Source: an uncultured Muribaculaceae bacterium (GTDB lineage Bacteria > Bacteroidota > Bacteroidia > Bacteroidales > Muribaculaceae). Taken from it: DNA of 64,000 nucleotides. Position numbers and translations under genes: made by a program. The stretch spans positions 310,001 to 374,000 of the forward strand of contig CAUBJF010000001.1 in NCBI GenBank assembly GCA_958436175.1, given 5' to 3'. This document shows positions 18,732 to 27,323 of this stretch, piece after piece; position 1 is the stretch's first letter, and every line of letters begins with the position of its first letter. Below the pieces are notes generated by a model that saw nothing but the letters and a program-made list of their open reading frames with translations, did no database searches and was not told the origin of the DNA.

Positions 18732-20105
18732 CTAATCGACTAATGCAATGAGCTTTTCGACCTCCTCGGCGGGAGCACCGCAGGCACGTATCTTCCCTTT
18801 CAGACGATATTTCTTGTTGTATAGAGCCGAAGGAGTGCAGTCGAGCAAGAGACAGATGACACGCGGAGAGAGACCGGCTGCGCAGTATAGCGCCACGGCA
18901 AGCTCCGACTGCGACAGCCCGGAAAGACGTTCCCGGAGAAGCGACACAGCTCCTTCGTGGCACAAATCGGCCTCACGTTCGAGATCGGCAAGGAATTTAG
19001 GCGAACGACAAGCTTCGATTTGTTTTTCAAGACGTGCACGTATGTTTGCCGCGACATTTGACGAAGCAGACGAATCTATCAGCATATTGGCCGCCATCTC
19101 GATGGAATCGTGGCTCTCACGGAAAAGACGGCCTATGGTAGAACGCGAGCGCTCGCTGAGAGCTCTCAGCTCCTCATCCGCCATAAGCAGGCGGTTCTCG
19201 GCCTCGAGAATACGCTGATGCTGACGCGACCTCATATATAGGAAGAGCGAAAGAATGACAAGGAATGCCCCGCTGACAGCTATAATCACTATTGTGAGAC
19301 GCAGCCTGTTGATTCGCGAAAGCTCGGCTATCTCGAGCCGCCTTCCGTGCTCTCGGGTATATAATTTTCCATAGATACTGCTTGCCGACAAGGCACGTAG
19401 GACAGAATCCTGGACAGCCGCCTGTCGTTCCCATGCCGTGATAGCACGATGCTCGTCACCACGGTTCATATAATAATGCGCTATGGCTCGCAGATCCGAT
19501 TCCGTTGTCATCGATTCCTCTTCCAGACCGGCCATTACTATCTCAGCGCTGTCGGGACAACCTTTCTTGCGGTATATCTCGGCAAGAGCCACAAGATGCT
19601 TGGCCGGAAGCCACAGGGAATCGGAATACAAAGTCTTGAGCGCATTGAAGGCTCTTTCAGTATATCCGAGACCTAACGCAGGTTCGACCGACTGACGGAT
19701 AGACAGGATGACTCCGGCAGAATCGTCGACGTGTATACTGTCGAGTTCATCAATGGCAAGATGATAATCCCCTACCCTGCTTGCGGCATCGACAAGTCCG
19801 CGCCGTGCTTCTATAAACTCCGGAGCCACGAAGACTGCTTCCCTCGCGTAAACCAGCGATGCTTCTCCGTTACCGGCCGCAGCATGGGCGGCGCTCATTA
19901 TCATCATAGCCCTGGCACGCTGCTCTGCATCGTCCTCATCAGACTCGAGAGCATCGGAGGCAAGACCCATAGCCTCGGCATAGTCCCCGTCCGACAGGGC
20001 TTTGGCAGCGGCAGCATAGAGGTCTGATTCGCCGGAAGCAGGAGACTGACGACATCCGGCAAACACAATTAGAATAATCAGTATAGCGAACTTATAGATT
20101 GTCAT
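18732..20105 (-). CDS. TPR membrane regulator with C-terminal HTH
   Basis: 457 residues from the ATG at 20105. The N-terminus is a lipoprotein-type signal (YKFAILIILIVFAGC), then TPR-like helices from about 25 to 240 (LYAAAAKALSDGDYAEAMGL; YYMNRGDEHRAITAWERQ). A single membrane helix lies near 275-295 (LTIVIIAVSGAFLVILSLFLY), followed by a coiled coil (RILEAENRLLMADEELRALS). The C-terminal DNA-binding helix-turn-helix is of LuxR/sigma-4 style (GLSQSELAVALYCAAGLSPR then CTPSALYNKKYRLKGKI). It resembles the Bacteroidota family of membrane-spanning TPR regulators that sense in the periplasm. The neighbouring GIN-domain gene is a possible target. Confidence 0.78.
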   Translation of the reverse strand: MTIYKFAILIILIVFAGCRQSPASGESDLYAAAAKALSDGDYAEAMGLASDALESDEDDAEQRARAMMIMSAAHAAAGNGEASLVYAREAVFVAPEFIEARRGLVDAASRVGDYHLAIDELDSIHVDDSAGVILSIRQSVEPALGLGYTERAFNALKTLYSDSLWLPAKHLVALAEIYRKKGCPDSAEIVMAGLEEESMTTESDLRAIAHYYMNRGDEHRAITAWERQAAVQDSVLRALSASSIYGKLYTREHGRRLEIAELSRINRLRLTIVIIAVSGAFLVILSLFLYMRSRQHQRILEAENRLLMADEELRALSERSRSTIGRLFRESHDSIEMAANMLIDSSASSNVAANIRARLEKQIEACRSPKFLADLEREADLCHEGAVSLLRERLSGLSQSELAVALYCAAGLSPRVICLLLDCTPSALYNKKYRLKGKIRACGAPAEEVEKLIALVD

Positions 20106-20184
20106 AACCGTCGCGAAGATACACAAATCTTCCCGATTATCCTTTTTTTGCTTACTCAATAATTTCGCTTTGATGTTTTTTGTG

Positions 20185-20192
20185 TACTTTTG
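20185..20192 (+). promoter_or_regulatory. -7 box of the GH43 gene
   Basis: TACTTTTG matches TAnnTTTG and lies about 42 bases before the GH43 ATG at 20235. No -33 TTTG is at the correct distance. Confidence 0.5.
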
Positions 20193-20234
20193 CCGACATC
20201 AATACCTCTAAAACTATAACTACCTATACCAATC

Positions 20235-21203
20235 ATGATCAAGACCAAAATTTTAGGGCTGGCTGTTCTTGCCGCGGCATCGAGCATGAGCCTCCGTGCC
20301 GCCGATCCTACCACCAGCTATCTCTTCACCTACTTCACCGGCAACGCCATGGACGACGAACAGATATGCTTCGCCATAAGCGACGACGGATACAACTATC
20401 GTGCTCTCAACGGTGGGTGTCCCGTCCTCGATTCAAAGAAAATATCTTCGACAGGCGGTATGCGCGACCCCCATATCCTGCGTCGCGAAGACAGAAAAGG
20501 TTTCTACATGGTCGCTACCGACATGGTGTCGGGCAACGGATGGGACTCCAACCGCGCATTGGTGCTGATGAAGAGCCCCAACCTGACAGACTGGACCTCG
20601 TCTGTCGTCAACATACAGAAACGGTATCCCAACCAGGCCAATCTCAAGCGAGTATGGGCCCCCCAGACCATCTACGACCCCGAAGCCGGAAAATATATGG
20701 TATACTTCTCGATGCAGCATGGCGACGGGCCGGACATCATCTACTATGCCTATGCCAACAAAGATTTCACCGACCTCGAAGGCGACTACAAGCCTCTCTT
20801 CATACCCAAGGACGGTAAATCGTGCATCGACGGCGACATAGTGTACAAGGACGGCACATACTATCTCTTCTACAAGACCGAAGGTCACGGCAACGGCATA
20901 AAAGTAGCCACAACCAAGTCGCTCACCTCCGGCAAATGGGACGAAAGTCCTGAATACAAGCAGTGTACCGACAAAGCAGTCGAAGGTGCCGGTACTTTCA
21001 AGCTCAACAACTCCGACAAGTACATATTGATGTACGATGTCTACATGGACGGTAAATACCAGTTCACCGAGACAACCGATCTGCGCAATTTCAAGGTCAT
21101 TGACTCCGAGGTGACTATGGACTTCCACCCACGTCACGGCACCGTACTGCCAATCACAGACAAAGAGAAACGCGCCCTTCTCAAGAAATGGGGCAACAAA
21201 TAA
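20235..21203 (+). CDS. Secreted GH43-family glycosidase
   Basis: Family 43 five-blade propeller glycosidase, 322 residues, with a signal peptide (about 1-22). The three catalytic acidic residues are visible: D78 in MRDPHILR (base), an Asp in CIDGDIVY (D199 or D201), and E250 in VEGAGTFKL (acid). Members act on alpha-L-arabinofuranosides, beta-xylosides or galactans, so arabinan/arabinoxylan side chains are the probable substrate class but not proven. It is monocistronic, with a strong terminator behind it. No SusC/SusD pair is adjacent, so it is not part of a polysaccharide utilisation locus in this window. Confidence 0.88.
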   Translation: MIKTKILGLAVLAAASSMSLRAADPTTSYLFTYFTGNAMDDEQICFAISDDGYNYRALNGGCPVLDSKKISSTGGMRDPHILRREDRKGFYMVATDMVSGNGWDSNRALVLMKSPNLTDWTSSVVNIQKRYPNQANLKRVWAPQTIYDPEAGKYMVYFSMQHGDGPDIIYYAYANKDFTDLEGDYKPLFIPKDGKSCIDGDIVYKDGTYYLFYKTEGHGNGIKVATTKSLTSGKWDESPEYKQCTDKAVEGAGTFKLNNSDKYILMYDVYMDGKYQFTETTDLRNFKVIDSEVTMDFHPRHGTVLPITDKEKRALLKKWGNK

Positions 21204-21221
21204 AGACACTTACGACTATAT

Positions 21222-21257
21222 AAAAGCCCCGGCAGTTACTTGACAGCCGGGGCTTTG
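21222..21257. terminator. Bidirectional terminator after the GH43 gene
   Basis: AAAGCCCCGGC (21223-21233) is a perfect inverted copy of GCCGGGGCTTT (21246-21256), with a 12-base loop. It separates the convergent GH43 and Spy-like genes and can serve both strands. Confidence 0.85.
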
Positions 21258-21276
21258 TTATGGAATTGAGGATGTT

Positions 21277-21786
21277 TTATTTGCGCTTGTCTTCTCTCTT
21301 GGCGTCCTTGGTGAAACGGGCATTGTTGTTGCCCTTAGCCTTCTTGTTTTCCTTACGGAATTTGTCGGGGCGGCTGCCTGACGGACGTCCGGCTCCGGAG
21401 TTGACAAATTCATTTTCAAGATAGGTGACGTACTGTTCGGGAGTGAGGACGTTCTTCACCTGGGCGAGGTAGGCTCGACGTTTATCCATGGCTGTGCGAG
21501 CTTTCTCTGCCTTAGCGGCCTGCTTGGCTGATTTCTGCTGAGCCCTTTCGGCATCGCACTGCTTGCGACATTCGTCCTGTATCTTCTTGATCTGGTTCTG
21601 CTGAGTGGTGGTAAGGTTGAGACCTTCGAAAGCCTTTGTCTGTGCGCAAGCTGCGTCAGGGTTGCAACATTCGGTAGCATTTGCAACCTGGATCTGGGTC
21701 TGAGCGGAGATGGCTGTCTGTGCGTTAGCGGAGTTCACAGCTAAAGCTGCGATGCCAATAAAAGCGGCAATGATGGTTTTCTTCAT
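21277..21786 (-). CDS. Spy/CpxP-like periplasmic protein
   Basis: 169-residue exported protein with a signal peptide ending ANA-Q. After a Cys-containing segment (TECCNPDAACAQ) come two LTxxQ-type motifs (LNLTTTQQNQIKKIQ and NVLTPEQYVTYLEN), with a Lys/Ala-rich helix between. This layout is that of Spy/CpxP-like stress-induced periplasmic proteins. The C-terminal 45 residues are very basic and unstructured (SRPDKFRKENKKAKGNNNAR). The basic tail and Cys pairs are unlike Spy itself, so chaperone or metal-binding roles are only suggestions. It is a single-gene unit. Confidence 0.7.
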   Translation of the reverse strand: MKKTIIAAFIGIAALAVNSANAQTAISAQTQIQVANATECCNPDAACAQTKAFEGLNLTTTQQNQIKKIQDECRKQCDAERAQQKSAKQAAKAEKARTAMDKRRAYLAQVKNVLTPEQYVTYLENEFVNSGAGRPSGSRPDKFRKENKKAKGNNNARFTKDAKREDKRK

Positions 21787-21896
21787 TAGATAATGCTTTT
21801 GTTTCGTTAGATTTTAGTTTTCTGTCGTTGTTCGAATATTAAGACACGGAAAATGATTCAAAGTTTAAGCCTTGTTTCTTAAAGAGTGTTAAGGTC

Positions 21897-21927
21897 TTTG
21901 TAATATACCGAAAATAAGCTACCTTTG
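21897..21927 (+). promoter_or_regulatory. Consensus promoter of rpsO
   Basis: TTTG (21897-21900) and TACCTTTG (21920-21927) are 19 bases apart, an exact Bacteroidota promoter. The leader to the rpsO ATG at 21984 is about 50 bases. Confidence 0.8.
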
Positions 21928-21983
21928 CAGCCGGAAAAAGAATACCTTATCCATATATTTATTAACACCTAAATTTTCAGAGA

Positions 21984-22259
21984 ATGCATTTGAATTCTGA
22001 AGAAAAATCGCAGATCTTCGAGAAATACGGTAAGAGCAAGACTGATACTGGCTCTCCTGAAGCGCAGATAGCATTATTCTCGGTCCGTATCGCTCATTTG
22101 ACTCAGCACCTGAAGTCAAATCACAAAGATCATACAACAGAACGCGCCCTGAAGATGCTCGTAGGTAAGCGTCGTCGTCTCCTCGACTACCTGATGCGCA
22201 AAGACATCAATCGCTACCGTGCAATCATCGCTCAGAAGGAACTCGGCATCCGCAAATAA
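21984..22259 (+). CDS. rpsO: 30S ribosomal protein S15
   Basis: S15 binds 16S rRNA at the three-way junction of helices 20-22 and nucleates the platform of the 30S subunit. The 91 residues are the usual length and carry the signatures DTGSPEAQIALFSVRIAHLT, LVGKRRRLLDYL and RYRAIIAQKELGIRK. It is a single-gene unit between a consensus promoter and a strong terminator. The leader of about 50 bases could carry S15 autoregulation, as in other bacteria, but I see no clear structure. Confidence 0.98.
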   Translation: MHLNSEEKSQIFEKYGKSKTDTGSPEAQIALFSVRIAHLTQHLKSNHKDHTTERALKMLVGKRRRLLDYLMRKDINRYRAIIAQKELGIRK

Positions 22260-22290
22260 GCGAACCGGTTTCTCAGCGCCGCAAGGTTTT

Positions 22291-22325
22291 AGAGGCTGTG
22301 CCTGTCGGCACGGCCTCTGTTCTTT
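22291..22325 (+). terminator. Terminator of rpsO
   Basis: GAGGCTGTGCC pairs with GGCACGGCCTC (one wobble) across a TGTC loop at 22291-22317, followed by the T-rich run GTTCTTTC. Confidence 0.85.
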
Positions 22326-22361
22326 CTATAATGTATTCTCTATTCAAATCAAACAAAGCAT

Positions 22362-22931
22362 ATGTCGGAATATTTTGAAAAAGAATGGGCCAAGATGCTC
22401 GCCGGAGAAGTCTACGATGCCGGTCATCATGAATTTGCCGAAGGTCTCAGTCGTACACGCGAACAGCTGTGGGTATATAACAACATGAATCCCTCCGAAA
22501 AAGAGAAAGCCGACGAACTGATCCGTGGACTGCTCGGTTCTTGCGGAGAATCGCTGCACATCAACCGTCCGTTCCGTTGCGACTATGGCTGCAATATCCA
22601 CGTAGGCAATAATTTCTTCGCCAATTTCAATCTCACTATCCTCGATGAGGCCGAAGTACGTTTCGGCGATAACGTTTTCATCGGGCCCAATGTCAGCATC
22701 TATACAGCATGCCACCCACTCGATGCCGACGAGCGCCGCACGTTTATCGAATGGGCCAAGCCTGTCACGGTGGGAAAGGATGTATGGATAGGCGGCAGTG
22801 TCACTATCCTTCCGGGCGTGACCATAGGCGACGGAGCCGTAATCGGTGCCGGGTCGGTCGTCACTCGCGATGTCGAACCATATACGCTCGTTGTAGGGAA
22901 TCCGGCAAGAGCTGTCAGGAAACTTCGCTGA
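22362..22931 (+). CDS. Maltose/galactoside-type sugar O-acetyltransferase
   Basis: Acetyl-CoA-dependent O-acetyltransferase of the hexapeptide-repeat (left-handed beta-helix) class, 189 residues. An N-terminal helical cap (EWAKMLAGEVYDAGHHEF) is followed by the helix repeats and the sequences GCNIHVGNNFFANFNLTILD, SIYTACHPLDADERR (catalytic His) and VWIGGSVTILPGVTIGDGAV, ending in the usual NPARAVRKLR. It fits the Maa/LacA/NodL group. The true sugar acceptor is unknown. The stop overlaps the convergent symporter gene by 17 bases. Confidence 0.93.
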   Translation: MSEYFEKEWAKMLAGEVYDAGHHEFAEGLSRTREQLWVYNNMNPSEKEKADELIRGLLGSCGESLHINRPFRCDYGCNIHVGNNFFANFNLTILDEAEVRFGDNVFIGPNVSIYTACHPLDADERRTFIEWAKPVTVGKDVWIGGSVTILPGVTIGDGAVIGAGSVVTRDVEPYTLVVGNPARAVRKLR

Positions 22932-24105
22932 CCGCGCCCCTGCGGCGGTTGAATATGCTGTCGATAATCTGGGCAATGGCTCCGTCGCCGGTAATGTTGC
23001 ATGCGGTCCCGAAGCTGTCCATGGCAATATAGAGAGCAATCATCATGGCATTGTCGGTGTCACTGAAACCGAGCATGCTCGACAGCAGACCAAGAGAAGC
23101 CATGATGGCACCGCCCGGAACACCGGGTGCTGCGACAATGGTGATACCCAACATGGCTATGAATCCGGCAAACATACCGGGATCGTAAGGCAGTCCGCGT
23201 ACTATCATCAAGGCAAGCGCGCAGGCTACAATTTTCAGCGTAGAGCCGCTCATGTGTATAGTGGCGCACAGGGGTACCACGAAACCGGCTATATCACGGT
23301 TGACACCCATCCTGACGGTCCGTTCGAGCGTCACAGGTATCGTAGCCGCCGACGACTGCGTACCTAAAGCCGTGAAATAGGCCGGCATCATCGCCCACAA
23401 AGCCTTGAAAGGATTACGGCGTGAGAACAGCGACGCTATGCAGTACTGTAGGACGAGGAGGCCGACATGCATGGCAAATATCACGGCGATAATCTTTATG
23501 AAGGTCATTAGGATAGAGCCCACTACCCCGGCCTGGGTCATATCGAGGAATATACCGAAGATATAGATTGGCAGCAGGGGTATGATGATACGCTCGATGA
23601 CAAGACGGATGATGTCGCGGAATATCTCAACTCCTCGTTTGAGAGGCTGAGGATCTTCGAGAACGGCGCAGCCGAAGCCTATGACGAATGCAAGGAACAG
23701 AGCCGCAGTGACTGTCATCAAAGGGCTTATCTCAATGTTGAAATACGCCGACGGGCCTGTGGGCGCCACGCTTTCGGCCGATATATAGGCATCGGGCTCT
23801 ATCATCGAAGGGAATACGTTGCTGGCCGTGAAATATGCCAGTGCCCCGGAGCCGAAGGTGAAGGCATACGCCACCAGGACTGTCACGGCAAGCATTGCAC
23901 CGGCACGACGGCCTATGTCGGCAATGGCAGGAGCCACGAAGCCCACTATGAGCAAGGGGATTATGAAGCCGAGGAAAGAACTGAAGACTGCATTGAATGT
24001 CGCGAAACAGCGCGAAAGCCACTCAGGGAATATAAAACCGGCACCGACGCCGAGAAATATGGCGATGATGACACGAGGGAGGAGTCCTATTTTCTTGAAT
24101 TTCAT
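22915..24105 (-). CDS. Dicarboxylate/amino acid:cation symporter
   Basis: DAACS-family (GltP/SstT-like) secondary transporter, 396 residues from the ATG at 24105, with eight helices and two re-entrant loops. Loop HP1 has the serine-rich motif GTQSSAATIPVTLE. The segment that reads NMDGT in most family members is here CATIHMSGSTLKI, a marked substitution at the Na-binding motif. A second hairpin is VAAPGVPGGAIMASLG, then YIAMDSFGTACNITGDG. Substrate may be a dicarboxylate or a neutral amino acid. The longer upstream start at 24192 would run through the fabD promoter region and is not chosen. Confidence 0.9.
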   Translation of the reverse strand: MKFKKIGLLPRVIIAIFLGVGAGFIFPEWLSRCFATFNAVFSSFLGFIIPLLIVGFVAPAIADIGRRAGAMLAVTVLVAYAFTFGSGALAYFTASNVFPSMIEPDAYISAESVAPTGPSAYFNIEISPLMTVTAALFLAFVIGFGCAVLEDPQPLKRGVEIFRDIIRLVIERIIIPLLPIYIFGIFLDMTQAGVVGSILMTFIKIIAVIFAMHVGLLVLQYCIASLFSRRNPFKALWAMMPAYFTALGTQSSAATIPVTLERTVRMGVNRDIAGFVVPLCATIHMSGSTLKIVACALALMIVRGLPYDPGMFAGFIAMLGITIVAAPGVPGGAIMASLGLLSSMLGFSDTDNAMMIALYIAMDSFGTACNITGDGAIAQIIDSIFNRRRGAVSEVS

Positions 24106-24168
24106 GTATTTGGATTGCAGGTAGTCTAATAAGCTTAGTAAAGTTACGCATATTCCGCCGAAAATGCC

Positions 24169-24176
24169 TAACTTTG
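24169..24176 (+). promoter_or_regulatory. -7 box of fabD
   Basis: TAACTTTG matches TAnnTTTG and lies 32 bases upstream of the fabD ATG at 24209. The -33 element is weak. Confidence 0.55.
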
Positions 24177-24208
24177 CACATCTTTTATGCAATTTTAATA
24201 TCGAATAG

Positions 24209-25087
24209 ATGAAAGCATATGTATTCCCCGGGCAGGGAGCCCAGTTCGTAGGAATGGGTAAAGATTTCTACGACAACAACGCCGAAGCCCGCGAGCTTTT
24301 CGAAAAAGCCAATGAAATCCTTGGTTTCCGTATCACCGACCTCATGTTTGCCGGAACAGACGAAGACCTCCGCAAAACAGCAGTTACACAGCCTGCAATA
24401 TTCCTTCATTCAGTACTTCTTGCCAAGAGCCTCGGCGACGAATTCCGTCCCGACATGGTAGCCGGCCACTCGCTCGGCGAATTTTCCGCTCTCGTGGCTG
24501 CAGGAGCGCTTAACTTCGAAGACGGTCTCCGTCTCGTTGCTGCCCGTGCTAACGCCATGCAGAAGGCATGTGAAATCAAGGAATCTACAATGGCTGCCGT
24601 CCTCGCCCTTCCCGACGAAAAAGTCGAAGAAGTATGCGCCGGTATCGACGGTGTGGTCGTATGCGCCAACTATAACTGCCCCGGACAGATTGTAATCTCC
24701 GGCGAAGTCGAGGCCGTCGACAAAGCCTGCGAACTTCTCAAGGCCGCCGGTGCCAAGCGTGCGCTCCGCATTAAAGTCGGAGGCGCATTCCACTCGCCCT
24801 GCATGGAGCCCGCACGTGCCGAGCTCGCAGCAGCTATCGAAAAGACTGAGTTCCACACTCCTGTTTGCCCCGTATACCAGAATGTCGACGCTCTGCCCCA
24901 CACAGACCCCGCCGAAATCAAGGCAAACCTCGTGGCACAGCTCACCGCCCCCGTACGCTGGACTCAGACAATCCGCAACATGATTGCCGACGGCGCTACA
25001 GAATTCGTAGAACTCGGCCCGGGCAAAGTCCTCCAGGGTCTTGTTTCGAAAATCGATCCCTCGGTGGCAGTTTCAGGCATGCAGTAA
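24209..25087 (+). CDS. fabD: Malonyl-CoA:ACP transacylase
   Basis: Transfers malonyl from CoA to acyl carrier protein, supplying fatty acid synthesis in the cytoplasm. In 292 residues one sees VFPGQGAQFVGMG, the nucleophile elbow GHSLGE (S88) and the catalytic His in VGGAFHSPCM (H195), ending with the family block ELGPGKVLQGLV. Length is normal. No other fab genes are adjacent. It has its own promoter and terminator, so it is probably a single-gene unit. Confidence 0.97.
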   Translation: MKAYVFPGQGAQFVGMGKDFYDNNAEARELFEKANEILGFRITDLMFAGTDEDLRKTAVTQPAIFLHSVLLAKSLGDEFRPDMVAGHSLGEFSALVAAGALNFEDGLRLVAARANAMQKACEIKESTMAAVLALPDEKVEEVCAGIDGVVVCANYNCPGQIVISGEVEAVDKACELLKAAGAKRALRIKVGGAFHSPCMEPARAELAAAIEKTEFHTPVCPVYQNVDALPHTDPAEIKANLVAQLTAPVRWTQTIRNMIADGATEFVELGPGKVLQGLVSKIDPSVAVSGMQ

Positions 25088-25106
25088 TCCGCTTCTTACA
25101 CAATAC

Positions 25107-25155
25107 AGCGGCACCTCCTTGGAATCGATATCCGGGCCGGTGCCGCTTTCTTTTA
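25107..25155 (+). terminator. Terminator of fabD
   Basis: AGCGGCACC (25107-25115) is a perfect inverted copy of GGTGCCGCT (25139-25147), followed by TTCTTTT. Confidence 0.8.
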
Positions 25156-25165
25156 TACGCACTCA

Positions 25166-25942
25166 ATGGAATCCGACGAAGCCTTAAATTTTCCCGAATG
25201 TCCCCAGGACGGTCTCAACTTCCTCGGCATGTCGGCAGCACTCAGCGAACACGAAATATACTGCGGCAAATGCGGCAAAGTAATCGCCAAGAACAAGCCC
25301 TACCGGCTTGACCGCTATGATACCGCGCTATGCGCCGGCCACGACGTCCGCAACTGCTGCATCTGCGGACGTTTCATCGTTGAGGACAATGTCAAGCTAA
25401 CGGGCTTCGGACATGCCTGTCCGCATTGCGGTTCTATGCGCAACGAGCTCGAGCTTAGCGCGGCACGACGCTTCATCGAAGACTTCTATGCCGGACTGCG
25501 TATAAACATACCGGATTTCAGCGTCTCTCTACTCAGTGCCGAGCAGATGCACCAGCGCTACGGCTCACAGTTACGCCCTACTCCCTTGGGCGTTTCTTCG
25601 CGCCAGGGTCCGTTCCATGTCGACCTTATGGCGCAGCAGTCGCCGGTCAACATGGTACACACCCTTGCACACGAGATGCTTCACTTGTGGATGTGGCAGA
25701 ACTCGCTTCGTCCGCCCACTGCCTATGCAGAAGGTTTCTGCAATCTCGGTGCCTTCCTCGTCACAGCCAAGATAAGCCGTAACGAAGCACTCGTCAAGCT
25801 GTTCAGACAAATGGAAAACCCGGACCGCGTCTATGGAGTCGCTTTCCGGGAATTAAAGGTTGTACACGATGTCTACGGCTGGGAAACTGTCGTCGCCGCC
25901 GTACGCCGTTGGAAGGTGTCAAAGAGTGTTGTCGCGAAGTGA
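25166..25942 (+). CDS. LIM-like zinc finger plus DA1-like metallopeptidase
   Basis: 258 residues. Residues 33-88 hold a double zinc finger with the pattern C33xxC36, C56xxH59, CC(64-65)xC67 and C85xxC88, close to a LIM domain. Residues 100-258 form a metallopeptidase-like domain with HTLAHEMLHLWMW (H169, E170, H173), a downstream Glu in AYAEGFCNL (E189), then a helical C-terminus. This order and the HExxH...EG spacing match the plant DA1 family, whose members have LIM domains followed by an HEMMH peptidase. The bacterial protein would be cytoplasmic, since no signal is visible. Substrate is unknown. The last 24 bases overlap the convergent reductase gene. Confidence 0.75.
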   Translation: MESDEALNFPECPQDGLNFLGMSAALSEHEIYCGKCGKVIAKNKPYRLDRYDTALCAGHDVRNCCICGRFIVEDNVKLTGFGHACPHCGSMRNELELSAARRFIEDFYAGLRINIPDFSVSLLSAEQMHQRYGSQLRPTPLGVSSRQGPFHVDLMAQQSPVNMVHTLAHEMLHLWMWQNSLRPPTAYAEGFCNLGAFLVTAKISRNEALVKLFRQMENPDRVYGVAFRELKVVHDVYGWETVVAAVRRWKVSKSVVAK

Positions 25943-27322
25943 CTGTGTGTACAGGTCTATCATCCTCAGCTGGTCCGGAATCTGTATTGCCTGAGGACAA
26001 TGAGGCAGACATGTACCACAATCTATGCAGCGGTCGGCCTGACGCAGACGGGGTACCGTGCGGTCGTAACCGAAGAGATAGGCTCGGCGCTCCTTGGCGT
26101 ATTCAGCGTCTGTAGAATCGCGAGGCACATTGCCCTCATTAATACATTTGTTATAGTGACGGAAGATTGATGGAATATCGATACCGTAGGGGCAAGGCAT
26201 ACAGTAGTTGCAGTAGTTGCAGGGCACGGTCTCGTTCATCAATATTTCAAGCGCACAGCGCTGCAGGAAAGCATCTTCTTCGTCAGTAACAGGATCAAGC
26301 GGACTGAAAGTCGAGAGATTGTCCTTCAGATGATCCATATATGTCATGCCTGAAAGTACCGTGAGGATACCGGGCTTTGTACCTGCATAACGGAACGCCC
26401 ATGAAGCGATAGAGTCATCAGGACGACGTTCCTTCATCTTGACTGCGACAGGCTCGGGTGCATTGGCCAGACGACCGCCAAGAAGAGGCTCCATGATAAC
26501 GACCGGAATACCACGCTTTTCGAGCTCTCCGTAGAGATATTCGGCGTTGGTATTGCGAGGATTGATTTCCTTGGAGTGCTTCCAGTCGATATAGTTCATC
26601 TGTATCTGGGCGAAGTCCCATTTGACCTCGCCACGATCCATCATCGAGAGCAGATTGTCGAATACCTCGACATCGCCGTGATAGGAGAAACCGAGGTTGC
26701 GGATACGGCCGTTGGCACGCTGCTCTTTGAGATAGTCGAGCACGCCGTTTTCTCCATAGCGTCCGTTGAAAGCTTCCATACCCCCCATGCCGATACCATG
26801 CAGAAGAAGATAGTCGACATAGTCTGTGCGAAGATTCTTGAGCGAGTTCTCGAACATCTCGACCGACTTATCGTAGCTCCACTGGTCAGGGGAGAAGTTG
26901 GATAGCTTTGTGGCTATGAAGTAGCTGTCGCGAGGATGACGGCTGAGAGCTTCTCCTACAGCAGACTCAGACTGACCCTTACAGTAGGCAGGCGACGTAT
27001 CATAGTAGTTCACGCCATGGGCGAGAGCATAGTCGATTGATTCGTTGATGGCTTCCTGGTCGAGAGTATCGTTGCTTTCGTCACCGGTTTTCATACCGAT
27101 GGTCGGGAAACGCATACAACCGTAACCAAGAAGCGACACCTTGTCGCCGGTGTTGTGGTTCACACGGTAGGTCATCTCTCCGCCGGCTTTCTTTGGGCTT
27201 TCTTCTTCCTTGCCGGAAGTCTGGGCACCGCAGGATGTGAGGGCCGAGGCGGCAGCCATCACGCCGACGTTGCGCAGAAAGCGGCGCCGTCCGGCATTTA
27301 TATTGTCTTTAGTGTCATTCAT
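25919..27322 (-). CDS. Tat-exported aldo/keto reductase with 4Fe-4S domain
   Basis: 467 residues from the ATG at 27322. The N-terminus carries a twin-arginine motif (RRRFLRN, 12-18), a hydrophobic run and a lipobox-like ALTSC (C31), so it looks like a Tat-exported lipoprotein. An aldo/keto reductase barrel follows with the catalytic pattern: YDTSPAY (Asp/Tyr), ATKLSN (Lys), LLHGIG (His). The C-terminal domain has two ferredoxin clusters (CNYCNYCMPCPYGI and CIDCGTCLPHCPQ). The start is 1 base after the stop of the iron-sulfur fusion gene upstream, so the two are surely co-translated. Partnership with that protein as electron donor is inferred. An earlier start at 27541 would lie inside the upstream gene. 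Confidence 0.88.
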   Translation of the reverse strand: MNDTKDNINAGRRRFLRNVGVMAAASALTSCGAQTSGKEEESPKKAGGEMTYRVNHNTGDKVSLLGYGCMRFPTIGMKTGDESNDTLDQEAINESIDYALAHGVNYYDTSPAYCKGQSESAVGEALSRHPRDSYFIATKLSNFSPDQWSYDKSVEMFENSLKNLRTDYVDYLLLHGIGMGGMEAFNGRYGENGVLDYLKEQRANGRIRNLGFSYHGDVEVFDNLLSMMDRGEVKWDFAQIQMNYIDWKHSKEINPRNTNAEYLYGELEKRGIPVVIMEPLLGGRLANAPEPVAVKMKERRPDDSIASWAFRYAGTKPGILTVLSGMTYMDHLKDNLSTFSPLDPVTDEEDAFLQRCALEILMNETVPCNYCNYCMPCPYGIDIPSIFRHYNKCINEGNVPRDSTDAEYAKERRAYLFGYDRTVPRLRQADRCIDCGTCLPHCPQAIQIPDQLRMIDLYTQSLRDNTL

Positions 27323-27323
27323 A

